Part shown: positions 30,301 to 45,300 of the stretch, one piece after another | Layout: the number at the start of each line of letters is the position of its first letter | Numbering within the stretch: position 1 is the first letter of the stretch | Source of the DNA: Acridotheres tristis | Taxonomy: Eukaryota > Chordata > Aves > Passeriformes > Sturnidae | Reading direction: 5' to 3' | Length of the DNA stretch: 64,000 bases | Assembly: GCA_037013685.1 (NCBI GenBank) | Contig: CM072887.1 | Span: 51,759,154 to 51,823,153 of the forward strand | Translations under genes and position numbers: made by a program | Notes under the pieces: generated by a model | Told to the model about the DNA's origin: nothing | The model's database searches: none | What the model saw: only the letters and a program-made list of their open reading frames with translations

Positions 30301-33300
30301 AAGATCCCAGTGAGTAGTATTCTGACAGACTACATATGACATCAATAATTAGCACAATATTGCAGATACTGAAAAGTTCTGTGGCTTTGCAAAATTTCAA
30401 GGTATAACCAAATTCCACTAAGTCACCATGGAAAAATAAAGATAAATTTGTATTCCCAGGACTATCTGATAAAAAGATAAGCAAAGCAGCCTAATAGCCT
30501 TGCTACTCTTTTATCCTGCCACTTTATAACACACTCAGCGCTGTCACATGTTAAAGCTCTCAGGACAAATAGGATAGTCTTCATTGATCTCAATTGCACT
30601 TTCAATCAAAGTTTGAATGCCAATAAATTAGTAAATTCAGTGTGTTGTTCTGTACTACCAAGGTCAGATGCATAAATTGATTATGCAGAAGTCAGAAAGG
30701 TACAGGGGTACTTCCTGTAAGGAGTTTATTTTCTTAAAGCTTACTCACTTGTCTCAGAAGTTAAAAAAGAGAAAAATCATGTAAAGGAAGGATAGGTAGC
30801 TTACTAGAAACAGAAATCTTTACATAGCTTAAGGGGGAAAGCCTCCTTCTTCTACTCTAATTATTAGAAGGGCATATTAATTACGACATGTCAGTTTGCA
30901 TGAACTCTGCTCTGTTGACAATTTATCTCATACCTGGCATGCTTCTGAAGCCATTTTTGAAATGTAAGCTCCCTGGCACAACATATGCTCTGCTCATCTG
31001 AACAAGAAGCTTTACCTTTCAATGTATTAAATCTGTCAACCTCTGTCTTGTCTTTTTAAACTGTAAATGTAGAACGAAAATTATATGTAGTGAAACCTAT
31101 TATACAAAAGGCAATCCATTGACTTCAACTGAGATCACCATAAACAATTGTAATAATGAAATAAATGTGACAATTTTAGTTGTTGTAGGAAAGTTTGGGT
31201 TGGAGTTTCTTTGGGATTGCAAACAGGTCTGCCTTAAAGGCAGCCTGCAAAGCAAGATAAAAAAACTATAAAACTATAAATGCTCCGATACTTTGTTCTG
31301 TTTGAAATCTGGGACTAAATAAAGGGTTTGTAAGCCTCGGGTTTTCTTTCCCTTAGAGATTATTTTTAATTATATGCTTTATGCACTAACGAAAGTTAAT
31401 TTGATATGTTAAAAATATCTTTCCTTTACAGCAAGATTTCTGATTGCTACCTGTTCTAACACACTGAATGCTATATAGGAAGATATACCAGAGTAACCTG
31501 TATTATAAACTTGGTTTTGTTCCCTTTTCTCCCAATGCAAATGTTTCTAAATTTCTTTCTGGAGTCAATCAATACACATTACATAAGTGCTTTATAAGCA
31601 ATCTTTAGCACTATTAACTGAGATGGCTATTCCACTGGAGATCATCTGAGTGAATTATTTTAGCAACCTGCTTGTATTAGCTGAATAAAAAAAATATTCT
31701 CTTCCTAATAAGCATAGCGCCCCCCCAAAAAAACTCTTAATTTTTCTTTGAGTTAATTAAACCTTTCCAGCCCACACTCTTACGAATTCTGAAAAATTTT
31801 GCTAATTCAGATACACCTCCTGGAGAGGCTGAAAAAAATACCATCCTGCAGACAGGCAACATCTCTATAAGCAAATGCAGAAAACTGGATGTTCTAATCT
31901 AGCTTGCCTATTGTAAAAAATATCTCCCAGCATTCAGACTAAATTTATCTATTACAGAATACAGCAGCAGTAGTACTGACAGAAATTTTTTTCCTTATAG
32001 AGTTAAAAAAATTGGTCTAGACTCTTATCAACATAAATGCTATAATAGTTCTGACATTAATAGTGACAGAAAAAATAATGATGATGCATTTTTCTTTTTC
32101 TCTTCAAAAATTTGACACTTTTTTGTTACAGTTAAAAACACAATTCTACAGCATTAAAGAGACTTCTAATAGTATAAATCTTCATACTTACTGTGAAAGT
32201 AATATTCTGGATGGTGTATGTCAACTTGTTTAGATCTTCAAAGCTAACAAATATGTTGTATTGAGTGTAGTTCAGGTAGCCCAGGTGAGCAACAATGATT
32301 TCACTGCATTTCTGTGAACACACATAGAGAATAGTATATATAAGTCTTCAAATTATTCCTGAATATGCACTGTTAATATAGGTTGGAGAATTTGTACCTA
32401 AATGGTTCAACGTTTATGATATTTATTTTACATCTCACCAATCTCAATGAGACTGATCAAGACTTTCTTAAAGATACCAGAGAGAGCAGAAGAAACTGAT
32501 AAAGTCAGTCAGGTGGATCAGTGGCTGAACAATAAACAGTGCCAACTTTTCACTTGAGCTGGTGACAGCAACTGCTTGCAGCACCAGAATGGAACCAAAT
32601 AAGCTGGTGAGATGGGGCTACCTTGTACTAACTCATTTTTAAAAGTTAACAGGAAGTAAGAGAAAACCCAAGCATATTACTCTCTTGGCTAGTGTAATTA
32701 AATCTAATGGAGCACTATTAATTAATTTCTGTAAATTTCATAAATTTATATAAAAAGAAAACACTTGATTAACTATATATGCTTATCATAAAAAACTTCA
32801 CCTATGTCCTTCCTAAAGGATTTCCATCTGGAGAAGCTGTTTTGAATGTCTTTAAGCTTAAAAATTTCAGTGAAAATTACATTAGAATCTCCAAATATTT
32901 CTTCACAGTGGCAAAAAATTTGGCTTTTTCAGAACACAGTTGCCAGCTGATTTCAAGCAGATTCTGCAAGGTGTTGGAGAAGAATTTTTCTCTCCTCTGG
33001 AACCCCTAATCCAATCTTCTGCTACAATATCCCTTTCTTCAGAACTGCTAAACCTGTTTAGGTGACTGAACAGGACCCACTGCTTTACTGACAAAGAGCA
33101 ACTCTGAGAAAAAAGAGGGGTCTTTAACCAGCAATAGACACAAGTCACAGAAGTAAACAGAAAAATAATGGGACAGGTAGGGGTCTTGTCAGCATTACTG
33201 CCTACATTGCCATTATAAATAAAACTGTCCTGTAGAGTCTTCCCTGAGACATGTTTAAAAGGTACATTCTTATTTGCAATGTAAAGTAGCATGCACACAG

Positions 33301-36300
33301 ATTTAAAGAAGATGCACTACATCAGAGTTTTGTTTAAGCAAGTGCATACTTGTGCACAACTGAGTAATCTCGTCCGATTGTGAACTTGATTGTTAACGTA
33401 TGGTGTGCTTCCATCCTTCACCACTCCCAGGACTTTGACTGTCATAGTCACATTCTTCTTGAGGGACACTGGAATTAAAACAGAAAACATAAATCTATTG
33501 CTACATACAGAAATTAAATCTCAAATAGAGTTCCAAAATAATTTAAAACACATATGCTATCCAAATTCTACATTATTGGAGTAGGGATACAGTATTTTTA
33601 TACATAAGCGGTAAGCACAAGCCCTGTACTGAATCTTGACGACAGATTAACAATTACTAATGCAGTATTTCTCACATATATACAGGGAAGTTGTATTGAA
33701 AAATCAATATCAATACAGTCTATACATCTAATTCCCCCCCAAAATGAAGAAGGAAATACACAGATTATCTAGATACTACTGTTTTCACAAAAATAACGAA
33801 CAACTTTTCCCCTACTCCTGCTGCTTACAATTCAATCAGTGCTGTCCACGTCTTTACCAAGGGAGGGGGGTGATGTGGAAGAAAAGTGGAAAAACCCAAC
33901 AACCACAGCCAGAAAGCAACAGAATCATGTGTGTGACAGACAGAATTAAAGATACAATAGAGAGATTGCTATAGCAATTTCCTGAGAATTAGGTCAGATT
34001 CTCACCATCATGCTGATCCAACTCAACCACACAGGTCAACCACAGCTGCTGGTTGTAAGTTGACAGTGGTGGTGAACTTAAATTAAATGGCTTCAGCTGC
34101 AAAAAAACCCACAAGGTTAGCACCAGCCTTTACACTGTTACATGACATATCTGTAGTTAAAACAATGAGAGGCATGTTAATTATGTTTGTGACAATGTTT
34201 TTGAGAAGAGATTTATACCTGCTACTCTATGTGATAAGCAGCTCACATAGAAGTCTTCCAAAGAAGTAGCTTAAACAGCACATGTATTTTGCAAAGCACA
34301 GAAGTAAGGAAAGGTACAACTACCTAAACCCCATAAAAGCAGCAGCAATAAAACAGAAAAGTTCAGATATGAAAAACAAAATCTTGAGGGCCAGCTTGAA
34401 TATCAGAAATAATTTTTAGCACTTTACATCAAAAGTCAGATTTGTGAGCCTTCATTTGCTACACAGTTTTAAACTTGTTAAGCTATAATTACAAAAAAAG
34501 CCCTATTTTCCACTAGGTTTTCTAAAAATCCCACATTCAGTTCAAAAGAATGAAAGGTATCATTAACAGATAAAATCTACACACAGGAAAGACTTCCCTA
34601 ATTTGAAATCAAGATGTGCTTTAAAAAAAAGATAAAATCCACCCACAGTATTGTATCAATCCAAACATATAGAGGAGACTGGTAGGTAAAAAAAAAAATA
34701 AATAAATGTCCTAGTGTATTTGAAGGAAATGTACTTTAAGAAAAAACCCACAACAAAACCTTTTTTGCACTCTCACAAAATATACTTTAGATATTAGGTT
34801 GACACAGAAGAGCTAGACAAACAAAAATGCAAGAACCAAGAACCAAAATATCAAAGCATTTGAGAACACGTGAATGTTCCTCTTAGGAAGCCAGATTCCA
34901 TGTCTTGGTCACATGATAGTGAAAAATTAATGAGAAATATTTCTTTACAGATGATAGAAAGGGAAATCACAAGAGGGATAGCATTTCTCGCCACTGAGCG
35001 CATTGTTTTTCAATGCATGTTCTCAATTTCTATTTCTGAACCCCCTACAAGAATCTCCAACATCAATTCACAAAGGAAAAATTCACATGTTTCTTTATCA
35101 GAAACTGCTATCAAGAAACATCCTAGAAATCCCCACCTGAGCTCCCACAACAGTAAGAGACCAGAAATTGTTGCTGGGCTATTCATGAATTAACAAAGCA
35201 GTAGTATAATATTGCATGTTCAGCTGCAAACTGGGAAGCACCACTAAGACATTCTGCAGTACAAGTTTAAATATTTAAAATAACTGGGGAGAAAGAGGGA
35301 AATGTTTAACATTACTAACATCAAATAAAGCCATTCATATAATCCAACCATATTTATTAATTCTTACCTTTAGGCTGTTATTTAAGTCAGTTCTTGCTAC
35401 AGAAGTTTCAATTACATTAGGACCTACACAATATATAAGAAGGAAGAAAGAAAATAATATTGAAGTACACATATAAGTGATTATGTAAATATAGGTTTTC
35501 AAAAGACTCTACAAAATACCCCTTGCAAAGCAGGTAAATAGTATTCCATTTTTCAGATGCTTCAGATAAAGGGTAAAGCACTTGGTTACTTCAATATAAT
35601 TTATAAATTTGACCTGCATGTTCCTTTAAGTATCTCTGCCATGGTATTTCTACACATTATTAAAGTAAATTATAAATCAAGAACTCCATGTCAAAGCCCT
35701 GAATGTGTACTCTAAACTACTGCAATTTTAGAAGCAGTGTTTATTCATATAAGTTTGTATCTGTCTATCTATGTATATATATCTCCCAGGAGTTTATGGG
35801 AATGCAGTCATGAAAGCACTCAGCTACAGAACTCCCCTGTTTAATTAGATCAGGTTGCTGAGGACCATGTCCAGTTAAGTCTAACATCTTTAAGGACGGA
35901 GACCCCCACAGCCTGTCTGGGAAACCACCATTACAGTAAGAAAAATTTCCTAATAGCTAAGTGGAATTTCTTGTGTTCCAGCTTGTGTTGCACCTCTGAG
36001 AAAAGCCCCATCTTCTGCATAACCCCTGATAAGGTGGTTCCAGACAGTGGTACAATTTCCCTTTAGGTATGCAAGAGCATGGGATACTGAGGACAAGAGG
36101 AATGCACACAAAATACAAAAGGACTAAACCAGGAAAGTGACAGGGAAGAGTAGAAGAGTCGAAAAGTATAGACACCTGCTGTGTCTATACAGCAGGTTGT
36201 GAACACATACAGTGGATGTATAGCAGATAGGGACATGAGCAAGACATATACACCTGTATTTGGGCCAGGAAGATCCCTCTGTCCAAATGGTCTCTCCCTG

Positions 36301-39300
36301 TACATATTTGGTCTGGCAATTCAATGGAATTTTTTAACCCTCAAAATATGCTCATTTAATCACAAACTCAATATCATTAAAATTATGCAAGAAAAGCAGT
36401 TTCTCACAAAGACCAAACACTTCAAAGTTGCTACTGAGAAACAATGGAAAAGAAGGAAGTTTATAAATCAGCAGCATGGGATCACTCTGTCCAAGATAGG
36501 TTAGCTGTCATGACAGCTCAAAAAATGCAGCACTGCTTGGGCTTCCTACAACCACTCTAGTAACAATATTAACCATCTTACAGACTTAAAAGGAAAAAAT
36601 AAGAATTTCAGTCATCATAGCCAAAATTTCACATTAGAATTGCTGTGCAACATCGCTAACAGCCACTCACTGTAAAGTCAGTTCTGCATCGTTGAACTTT
36701 TCAGTTCTCAAGTACATATAAACCAGATTTTTGATAGGCATTTTTTGTTTTAAAAAGCAAAACTGAGTAGGTGTTCAAATTGGTAAGTCATTATATATCA
36801 GTAATTAAGTCTTGATGAAACAATTAGAATTAGCATTTTTAAGGATTTTAATTTTTTAATTGAAAGATATGAACCAATATTGGGACAGAAAAATCACAGT
36901 CAAAGTTTTTAAGAACAGCAACCAAACAAGTAATGAAGTTCTAGTGCTCTAACTGCTTCTTCTCTAGCAAATGATATACCAAAGCTTTTGAAACAAAATT
37001 ATGCTGTGGCTGCATTATTAACAAATGGAGACTAATTTAAATAGTTATTGTTTTTCTTTTAGTCTTGTTCACCTAACATAATAACAGATGAAGGCAAAGA
37101 ACCACCCTGAGGTGATGAACTGCACAGCTACAGAAAATGAGTTATTGCACCTTGGATTTTCTCTGAACTTGTTTCACCTCAAAGATAGCATAGACCCATT
37201 GTGAAAAGAGAAAGAAAGTGAGTGCAACTTGGAAAAAAGACCAAATAAGTCCTTGTGTGTTTTGGGTTATAGGAACTGTAAGAGCAGCATCCATCCCCAA
37301 ACAAACTGTCTCGATTTCTCAGATGAAAATCAAGAGTTGTGCCAGGCTTCCCAAACTGTAGGTATACATGTCGAGTGTGGGCAATGGCATATTTAAGTAG
37401 CACAGAGAACATGGATGTATCTCCCACACTTTCATTTACTTAGTGGGTTTGGTGAGCTTTCCTCAGACTGTACCCTTTAATGAGGGAGCATGCTGTTGCT
37501 AAGGCCCCTCCTTCTATTCACTGGAAGCAAGCAGCTGTCAACAAAAACCCTGAGGAATATCACAGTAATTGTTCAGTGAGTCTCCTCCCAAGGTAAACAG
37601 CACTCTTCTAAAAATATTTAAGTTATAATAATGAACAATGTCAGCTAAACTATCCAGCAAACCAATCTTAAAAGGACAAGAGCCCCACAGCCATGACAGT
37701 TCCTGAAGGGGATGACGAGCAAGGCCTGGGACCACAGCATGCTACAGATGACCAAGTGTTGCTTACAGCAGCCAAGTCCCTTGGGTCAAAGGTAACTATA
37801 TCATCAGATTACTCCGCATGCAGGCACAATACACCAGCACAGCTCCCTCTCAGGTTCTGCTACCGATTAAGAACAAAGTACTCAGTTTACTCTTCCAGGA
37901 GCATTGCTTTTTGCCTAGTCTTACATAAAACAACTTTCATTTCTTGCAGCCTAGCAGTAAAAGTACACAAGTACAAATACGGTTCAATTTTAAAGCCAAA
38001 TAGACAAATTACTAAATTAAATAATTCCTTTCTTTTTTCCTTTATCATAAAATGCACTTTTGCAAATATGTTTATGCAGTATTTTAGTGGCCAAATAACG
38101 CCCTTCAGCATCCTTCACCAAGTCACGGATTATCAGAGGTTAACCTTTATGAACTGAAAGCCTATTTAGACCCTTCAGCGGCTATAATAAATCATACAGC
38201 AGGAAAAAAGGTTTTATTTCACAGACAAATTCTATTATTGAAGGCTACTATGAAAAATGTACTACCTACAAAGCACAGATGGGCATAAAAAGCCCCAACA
38301 GATGCCTCCAATTAACCCGCCCTTCTTGCTAAGGCAGGCAGGACTGGATGGCTCCCAGGCCTGGGCAGCCCTTCTCACTCTAAAAGAGGTGACAGACAGG
38401 GCAGAGTTGGGAACAACCCAACAGATGGGTCAAGAAGTGTCAGAGAGGGGCACAGGAGAACCCACTGGATATGCTGAGTGATGTGGAAGTCAGCAATAAA
38501 GTAGATGAAGATGGTAACAACCTCAAGTAATTCTTATATAGGGGGTGAGTTGCTTAATGAGTACCAGTTCCACCTTTCCCTTCATCCCATCACTTCTGTA
38601 TTGATAAGGCTCTCCTGACAACAGAGTATTAGTATATTTAACCCTGCTAGGAGAGCACACTGATTTTTTTTCAAGTATGTTTTAGCCCTGGAAAAGCTCT
38701 CTGGCATGAAATAAAGAAGGGTCCTATGCTTTTCAGCTCCCTAGTGACGATGACAAATCTCTCTGATCTCCAGGATGAGTACCCAGGCACTATGTGCTTA
38801 GCTTCCCAGGTCATGTCAGGACTCTCACAAAGATCTCTGAAACCAGAGACCTAAGCTCATATATGTTTGACAAGTGAAGTTCATGTTTTCACACTTAAGT
38901 ATTTTGTATTTACATAGCATTTATCACCCAAACATTTAGAAGGCTTTACAAACAGTTATCAGTTTCCTCACAGGAAATCAAGTATTAGCTCTACCATTTT
39001 ACAGACAGAAATACAAAGAAAAACAATTAATGTAGCAGTCTGCTGAATTGCAATATGAATGAAGCTGCTTTTGTTTCATTTTGCTGACTCTTCCCTGCAA
39101 AGCAGTTGCACATACTAAGTCTTTGTAGGCAGTACTCCTATGAAAAAGTGAGATGGAAGAAACATTTCCCTGTCCCTGTCAAGACTAGTGCTCCCTCAGA
39201 CATCCCAGGAGCAGTAAGCTCATTAGCATTTAAACACATCTGCAAATACCAACAGGTTTAGACAAAGTATATGAGAACTGTAATCTTTTAAAAAGAGAAC

Positions 39301-42300
39301 ATCCTTACCTGCTATTCCTATGAAGACTGTCAGACCAAAACAAATAAAGAACACTACAAAGACCAGAACAAAATGCCTTTTGGACAGTGTATACAATCGC
39401 ATCGGGGCCAGCCTACAGGAAGCAAAAGAAACCACAGAATTAATGTCGGTCATATTTCTAAAGGAATAGAAAATAAACCCCACTCATTCTCCAACAAAGA
39501 AAATTAAACCAAACTCTGAGGTAACATGTAACACTACGAAAAAAGATATTAATGCTTCTTCATAGAGCAAAGATTACAGGAATTATTAAATATATGTATG
39601 TACACACACATCTCCAAAATGTAGGAATTTTGCCCGTTTTCTTATGCTAGGGTTTTCTATTGTCCTAAATCTTGAGCAATAGAAAACACTTCTTAAAAGG
39701 AAAAAAGGTTGTTTTTGTTATTCCATACATTATTAACTTAAAATGTCCAAGACCCTATGTCTCCTGCAATGAGAGCTTCATCTAAAGGGACAGACATCAC
39801 TAACAACTCAGTTACCTGCACAGGATCTTGATGAGTTGTCTATACCTTATAAATATACTTCAACCCTGCAGGATCATCCCTAACAAGGAGTAGGGCAGAA
39901 CTCCAGATCTGCTAGATGTGCATGCTCAGTCTTTGAATTTTTGTCTGAGCTCCACCAAAGCTTGGGAAGTAAAAACCTGAACCCAAGTTTACTACTGGAC
40001 ACCTAAATACAAATACATATACGATCAATGACATCTCTTGCACTATGCATTGGAGGTTATCATTAGGTTAAAGACAAAACGAGGGGGCAGGGGTGTGGGT
40101 GTGCATTGAAAATACCAATTGTATTCCCTGGAAAACAGGTAACTTCCAGTTCTGTTAGCCTCAGGGAAATATGATCAAATAACTAATCCTACATAACGTG
40201 GACAAATCCACCATGTTTCAAAATACAGCCAACATTTCCTCTTGAGTTACGCCAGAACTGAGCCACCACATGCCTGACTTTCTACTGCTGTTTGAGGAGG
40301 TATGATCATAGGAACCTGTACAGTTTATATGGGAAAGCTGTAGGACTGGGGGGCTGATGGAGTGGTGGTGGTGTTTTTTAATAAATTTGTATGAGCACCA
40401 CCATGGAAAGAAATGAAACCATAAGACTTTAGTGACAGTGCTCCCTTTTAGCTTGGAATAAAACTTCTTTCATCTTTTCACCAGCTGAATGGTGCTCTTA
40501 CTGGTTTACCACATTAACAAAGAATTGCAGAAAAGGTGGTGAAATCCTTCCCATAAGCCCAGCCTGAATTTTGGGACCAGGTACCACATGCTGTATGCAT
40601 GGCAGCTCTTAAAAGCAAGGTAAACAATTCACTTTAAACCAGTGCAAGGATTTTATAATAAAAACCTCTATTTTCTTTGAGAATTACTGCATTTTCTCCA
40701 AATGAAGCACTACCAAAATCAATTTGCATTATTTCTTTACTGTAAAGTTTGAGAGATCCAAATCTTAATCTATCAATACACAAAGGAGGTGGGGAAGGGA
40801 GGAAAACCCCGCAGAAGTAACAAGAACTGCAAGCAAGTAGCTGCAAATGTTACAAATCTGCACAAACTGGCTGTGCAGGACTCCAGGCACGGCACCTGCA
40901 AAATACTTGACACACACATTTACTTACAGCAGAAACTCTGCATCAGTCTAGAGGTCAGAACAGCTGACTGTACAGCCAGAAAAGGAAAACCATATATGAA
41001 ATGACCAAGTAATTATTACATAAGCAGTATCGGATCATCACACAGAAGCCTCACAGGCAAATGGGATTTTAAGCTGACTTTTAAAAATGCCAATTAATAG
41101 AAGCATTTCAAACCAGAACTTGTCTGCACAACTTTTGCAGGGATGTAACCACAGTATTTTTCTTATATCAATGTCTTAAAACCTCAGCCTTCAAGCATTT
41201 AAACCATATTAAAGCTATTAAATATGTACTAAAACAACTAACTAAGGTGCATTTTTCCATCAGCTACAGGGGCTCCTTCAGTTCCACAGATGACCTGGTA
41301 CTCCCTGTCTACCTAAGTACATGAAGTATGGGATATTATCTTGAGATATCAAAGTATTAATCTCAACAAGAAAATCCTTGATATATAAAATAGTACATAA
41401 AATGTGGACATGCCTAAATTTACTCTAAGACTTCAAGTGATTACCAAATGCTTCATGGCAGAGCACATACTGAGGATATCTCAACACAGGAAAGTCCAAG
41501 GGTTGAGCCTAGCTGACAACTGGAAGAATATCATGTTAGCAGTAAAGCGTAACATATACTTGTGCTCTTCTGAACAGCTCACATCTCAGCATCCACTTAA
41601 CAGCTACAGGCTGATGAAGGATACTTCTGATGTGCTGTGCATGTTCTTTGTTCTTCTGATAAGTTTCCTAATTTCAAAGCTTTTGCAGACGTTTCAAAAT
41701 GCATGATGTGAATGTGAAAAGCAGCGCCCTCTCCACACTCCTTACAGGAAAGCTACCAGTTCCTCACCCAGCCAAGAGTGTTACAACCACTGGCAATTAG
41801 CACCTTGATTTACTCATAAGCCAAATCAGATGTGCTTGTGAGCTTTTGAAGAAACGCATTCCAGACATTGGCTCATTCTTCATTCTAATTGCTCTCCAGA
41901 TGGTGCAATACCTAATAGTCAGAATGAGCAGGTGCACAACCAACAGAGATGCTGTACCCAGCCAAGAGCAGAGGCACAGACAGGAGGCACACACCCCACG
42001 TTGTCCTTTCATGCACACCTGTACTCCTCAAGTCTCACTTAAGCCACTGACTGAAGGAGCTGCTTTAGAGGTCAGTAAGACAACGTGGACACTTTTATTA
42101 ACAGCAAATGTAAGAAGTCAGCCAAATCTTAACTGCATTTCTCATGAGGGCAAACAACAATTTACAGCATTCCTATCAGGTGATGCATGGTTCATTGCCC
42201 CTCACCGAAGAACTTCCTTGTGTAGATTTAAGTGTCTCGTTGCACCTATCACCAGCTGACATACAAAGCAGGTAAAATCACCTTCCCATAAGTTCATTGT

Positions 42301-45300
42301 TTAACACCTTCCTTTTGGAAAGAGATTATATAAAGTTTATGAATATACATGAGTGCAAGTTGGTGATGTCCCATTGACATCCTCTATCTTACACTTAGAA
42401 GGCCCAATAAAGAATGAAATGTTGGAAACATTTATAGGAAAATGAAAAAAGATTCCTCACGCTAGATGCACCTGTTCAAGCAAGTAAAGAACTGTACTTT
42501 GCTTTGCCAAGCGAAGTGGCAGATACTTTAATCAGCCCAACCACAGCAGTCAAAAGCTCAAGACCAGCCATCCAACTGTCTGCAGGTCTTTCAAGCAGCT
42601 TTTACCACATAGACTCACTTTGTCCTAACTCAGAGTGGTTTATAATTAACTTATGTCTGAAACTGACTGCAAAGGAGGAGAAAGCACTGAGATACAGAGA
42701 AATATTATACTGAGACATCTCAAACAGCACTCAGTAAGACTAAACTGCTCTAGTGCAGCCTGTGACAGAGTTAGCTTTGGAAACACACACTCATAACAAC
42801 TTCAATCTTTCAGTAGCCACCAATACGTGAGATGCAAAGGTGGCTTACATCTTGCTTTTGGAGTAAAATTTTGTCTCAAAAGATTTAGCAAAATGTTTCC
42901 CAGGATATTCCTCATCTGCAAATCACTTCTCATAACTGCACAACAAAGTCTTTAATGAAAACCATCATGAAAACCAGAGCCTGTTATATAATAGTTTTCA
43001 TTTAAGACTGACTTATAAGAAGGGAAGGCTGTGGTGAAACTGACATTAAACAGTAGGTAAGTACAGAGTTGATATTAAAACCAGAAATAACTCACTTTTA
43101 TGCACAGCAGTTTTTCTGAAATCCTAGCCTCAACATCACTGCCTCCAACTGCTCTTCTCTATTTTAGGCTCACTCTCAAATAGAACCATCAAACCCACTC
43201 TGATTTGAATAATTATATATGCTACCTACGTTCACAGTACTGGGGCTATCCACACACCCTGCACTTGCTCATGGTTTAAAGACACTGCTTGCTTCGGTGT
43301 CCCTCAGAAGACCTTTAATTTATTCTTGCAAATGTATTCCACAAGGGTTAATAGCTAAAGAGGCAGCACATGACTACATTAAAAAAGGCATCAAATTAAC
43401 ATTGTCATTACTGTACAGAACTGCTACATGACAACTGACAGATAAACGTGGCTATGCTTTACCTTTGTATGTGTGCACGAGGTGGGTTTGGCTTTTTTGG
43501 TTTTTTAGTCGTTGTTTGTTGTATTCATTTAAGTCTGAATAATTAATCACGGCTATGGCTCTGTCCATGCCAAGAAATATCCGGGAAAACAAGTTTTTCT
43601 TTTTCCTTAGCAAACAATCTGAGACTGGAGATACCGGGGGTGGGGGGAGGTTTTATTCGCTATATAAAAGGCAAACTCATAGCATTCCTCTAAGGAAAAG
43701 GGAAGTCACCCTCGGGGTTCTGAGTGGCGAACCACAACCTCAGAAACATTCATTTAACCCTTGGCAAGCCGATACCCTCAAAGAGGATAGCGTGCATGAA
43801 TGGAATTAGATTCCGACTGCCCAAAGAGACTGAGGAGCCTCCCTCCCGAGAGATACTCAAGACCCGTCCGGACACAATCCCGTGCCACGTGCTCTAGGAC
43901 CGACCCTGCCCGAGCAGGCAGGCTGGACCAGACGGCCAATGACTGTGGTCCCTTCCAAGCGTACCCATTCCGTGATTCCGTGAATGACAACCCTCAGCTC
44001 CTCCCTCAGAGAAAGCAGTTCGTTCTCCCGGACCCGGAGCGAACCGGCGCCCCTCAGGCTCGCGCGCCCCCCGCCGCCCCCCGCCCCCACTCACGGCTCC
44101 ATCGCGGCGCCGCGCGCGCGCTGCCGGCACCTCCTCCGCGCGCCGCCGTGGCACAGCCGGCGCCGCGCGACGCCTTCCGCGTGCGTCACCGCGCGGCCGC
44201 CACGCGGCCCCACACACGTCACGGGCCCCGGCGCGCCCCGGCCGCGGGGGAGCTGAGGGGAGGGGCGGGGGAGCTACGGCGAGCCCGAGGGGACACGCGG
44301 CCTCGCTGCGCTGGGGCGGCCGGACGGCATTGGCTTGTCTTTGGTGAGCCGGCTTGCAGCGCCGGCACATGGCTGCTGGCTCGAAATCACAGTAACACAG
44401 AATCAGGGAACCAGTTATGTTGAAAAAGACCCCCAAGATCATCGAGTCCATCGTGTTAGCTGCACCATGGCACGGTGTGCACGTCAGTCTTTCCTTAAAG
44501 ACCTTTAAGGTGGTGACTTCACCACCTCCCTGGAAAACCTATTCCATCTAATCACCCTTTCTGTGAAAAAATTCCTTCTAATGTCCAACCTGAGCCTCCT
44601 CTGGTACAGCTTGAAGCCATTTCCTCTTGTGCTGTTCCTGGTTCCCTGGGAGAAGAGACCAACCCTCACCTGGCTACAGCCTCCGTTCAGGGAGTTGTCA
44701 AGAGCAATGTGGTCTCCCCTGAGCCTCCTTTTCCGAAGGCTAAGCACCCCCAGCTCCTTCAGCTGCTCCTCATCAGCCTTGTGCTCCAGACCCTTCACCA
44801 GCTTTGCTGCCCTTCTCAGGACTCACTCCAGCCCCTCGATGTCTTCCTGTAGTGAGGGGTCCCAAAACTGGACACAGGATTTGAGGTGTGGCCTCACCAG
44901 TGCTGACTACAGGGCAAAAATCACTGCCCTGCTCCTGCTGGCCACACCATTGCTGATCCAGGCCAGGATGCCATCGGCCTTCTTGGCCACCTGGGCACAG
45001 CTGGGTCAAGTTCAGCTGCTGCTGACCAGCACCCCCAGGTCCTTTTCTGCCAGGCCACTTTCCAGCTACTCTTCCCCAAGCCTGTAGCACTGCCTGGGGT
45101 TGTGGCCAAGGTGTAGGACCCAGCACTTGGTCTAGTTGAACCTCATACTGTTGGTTAGGTGGCCAAAAGTGTCATTGCGTTGGGATAACAGCAGTATTTT
45201 CCACATTTCCAGTGTACTTTATCAGCTTGTGCTGTTGTAGTAGCAACCATAGGTAGCAGAGGGAAATTTAACATAAATATAAGCAGAAAGAACTTAGGAC

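Larger units (their letters stand above)
30287..35367 (-). other. TMEM181 introns 3-6
   Basis: The stretches 34097-35367, 33469-34005, 32312-33349 and 30287-32191 are AT-rich GT-AG introns. No repeat or exon was recognised in them. Confidence 0.75.
35424..39308 (-). other. TMEM181 intron 2
   Basis: 3.9 kb. Contains the CR1 fragment at 35.84-36.07 kb and a possible old SINE tail at 38.9 kb. A 154-codon plus-strand ORF at 37693-38157 has no recognisable homology or compositional sign of coding. Confidence 0.8.

Noticed and set aside
37693..38157. 154-codon plus-strand ORF in TMEM181 intron 2
   Set aside because: No recognisable homology, no splice or promoter context, and AT-rich low-complexity composition in its second half.
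43800..44451. ORFs of 207 and 185 codons around TMEM181 exon 1b
   Set aside because: Composition-driven ORFs in a CpG island that run through CR1 repeat sequence.
44563..45126. ORFs of 174 and 117 codons
   Set aside because: They lie within a CR1 element's noncoding or decayed 3' region, not in a host gene.
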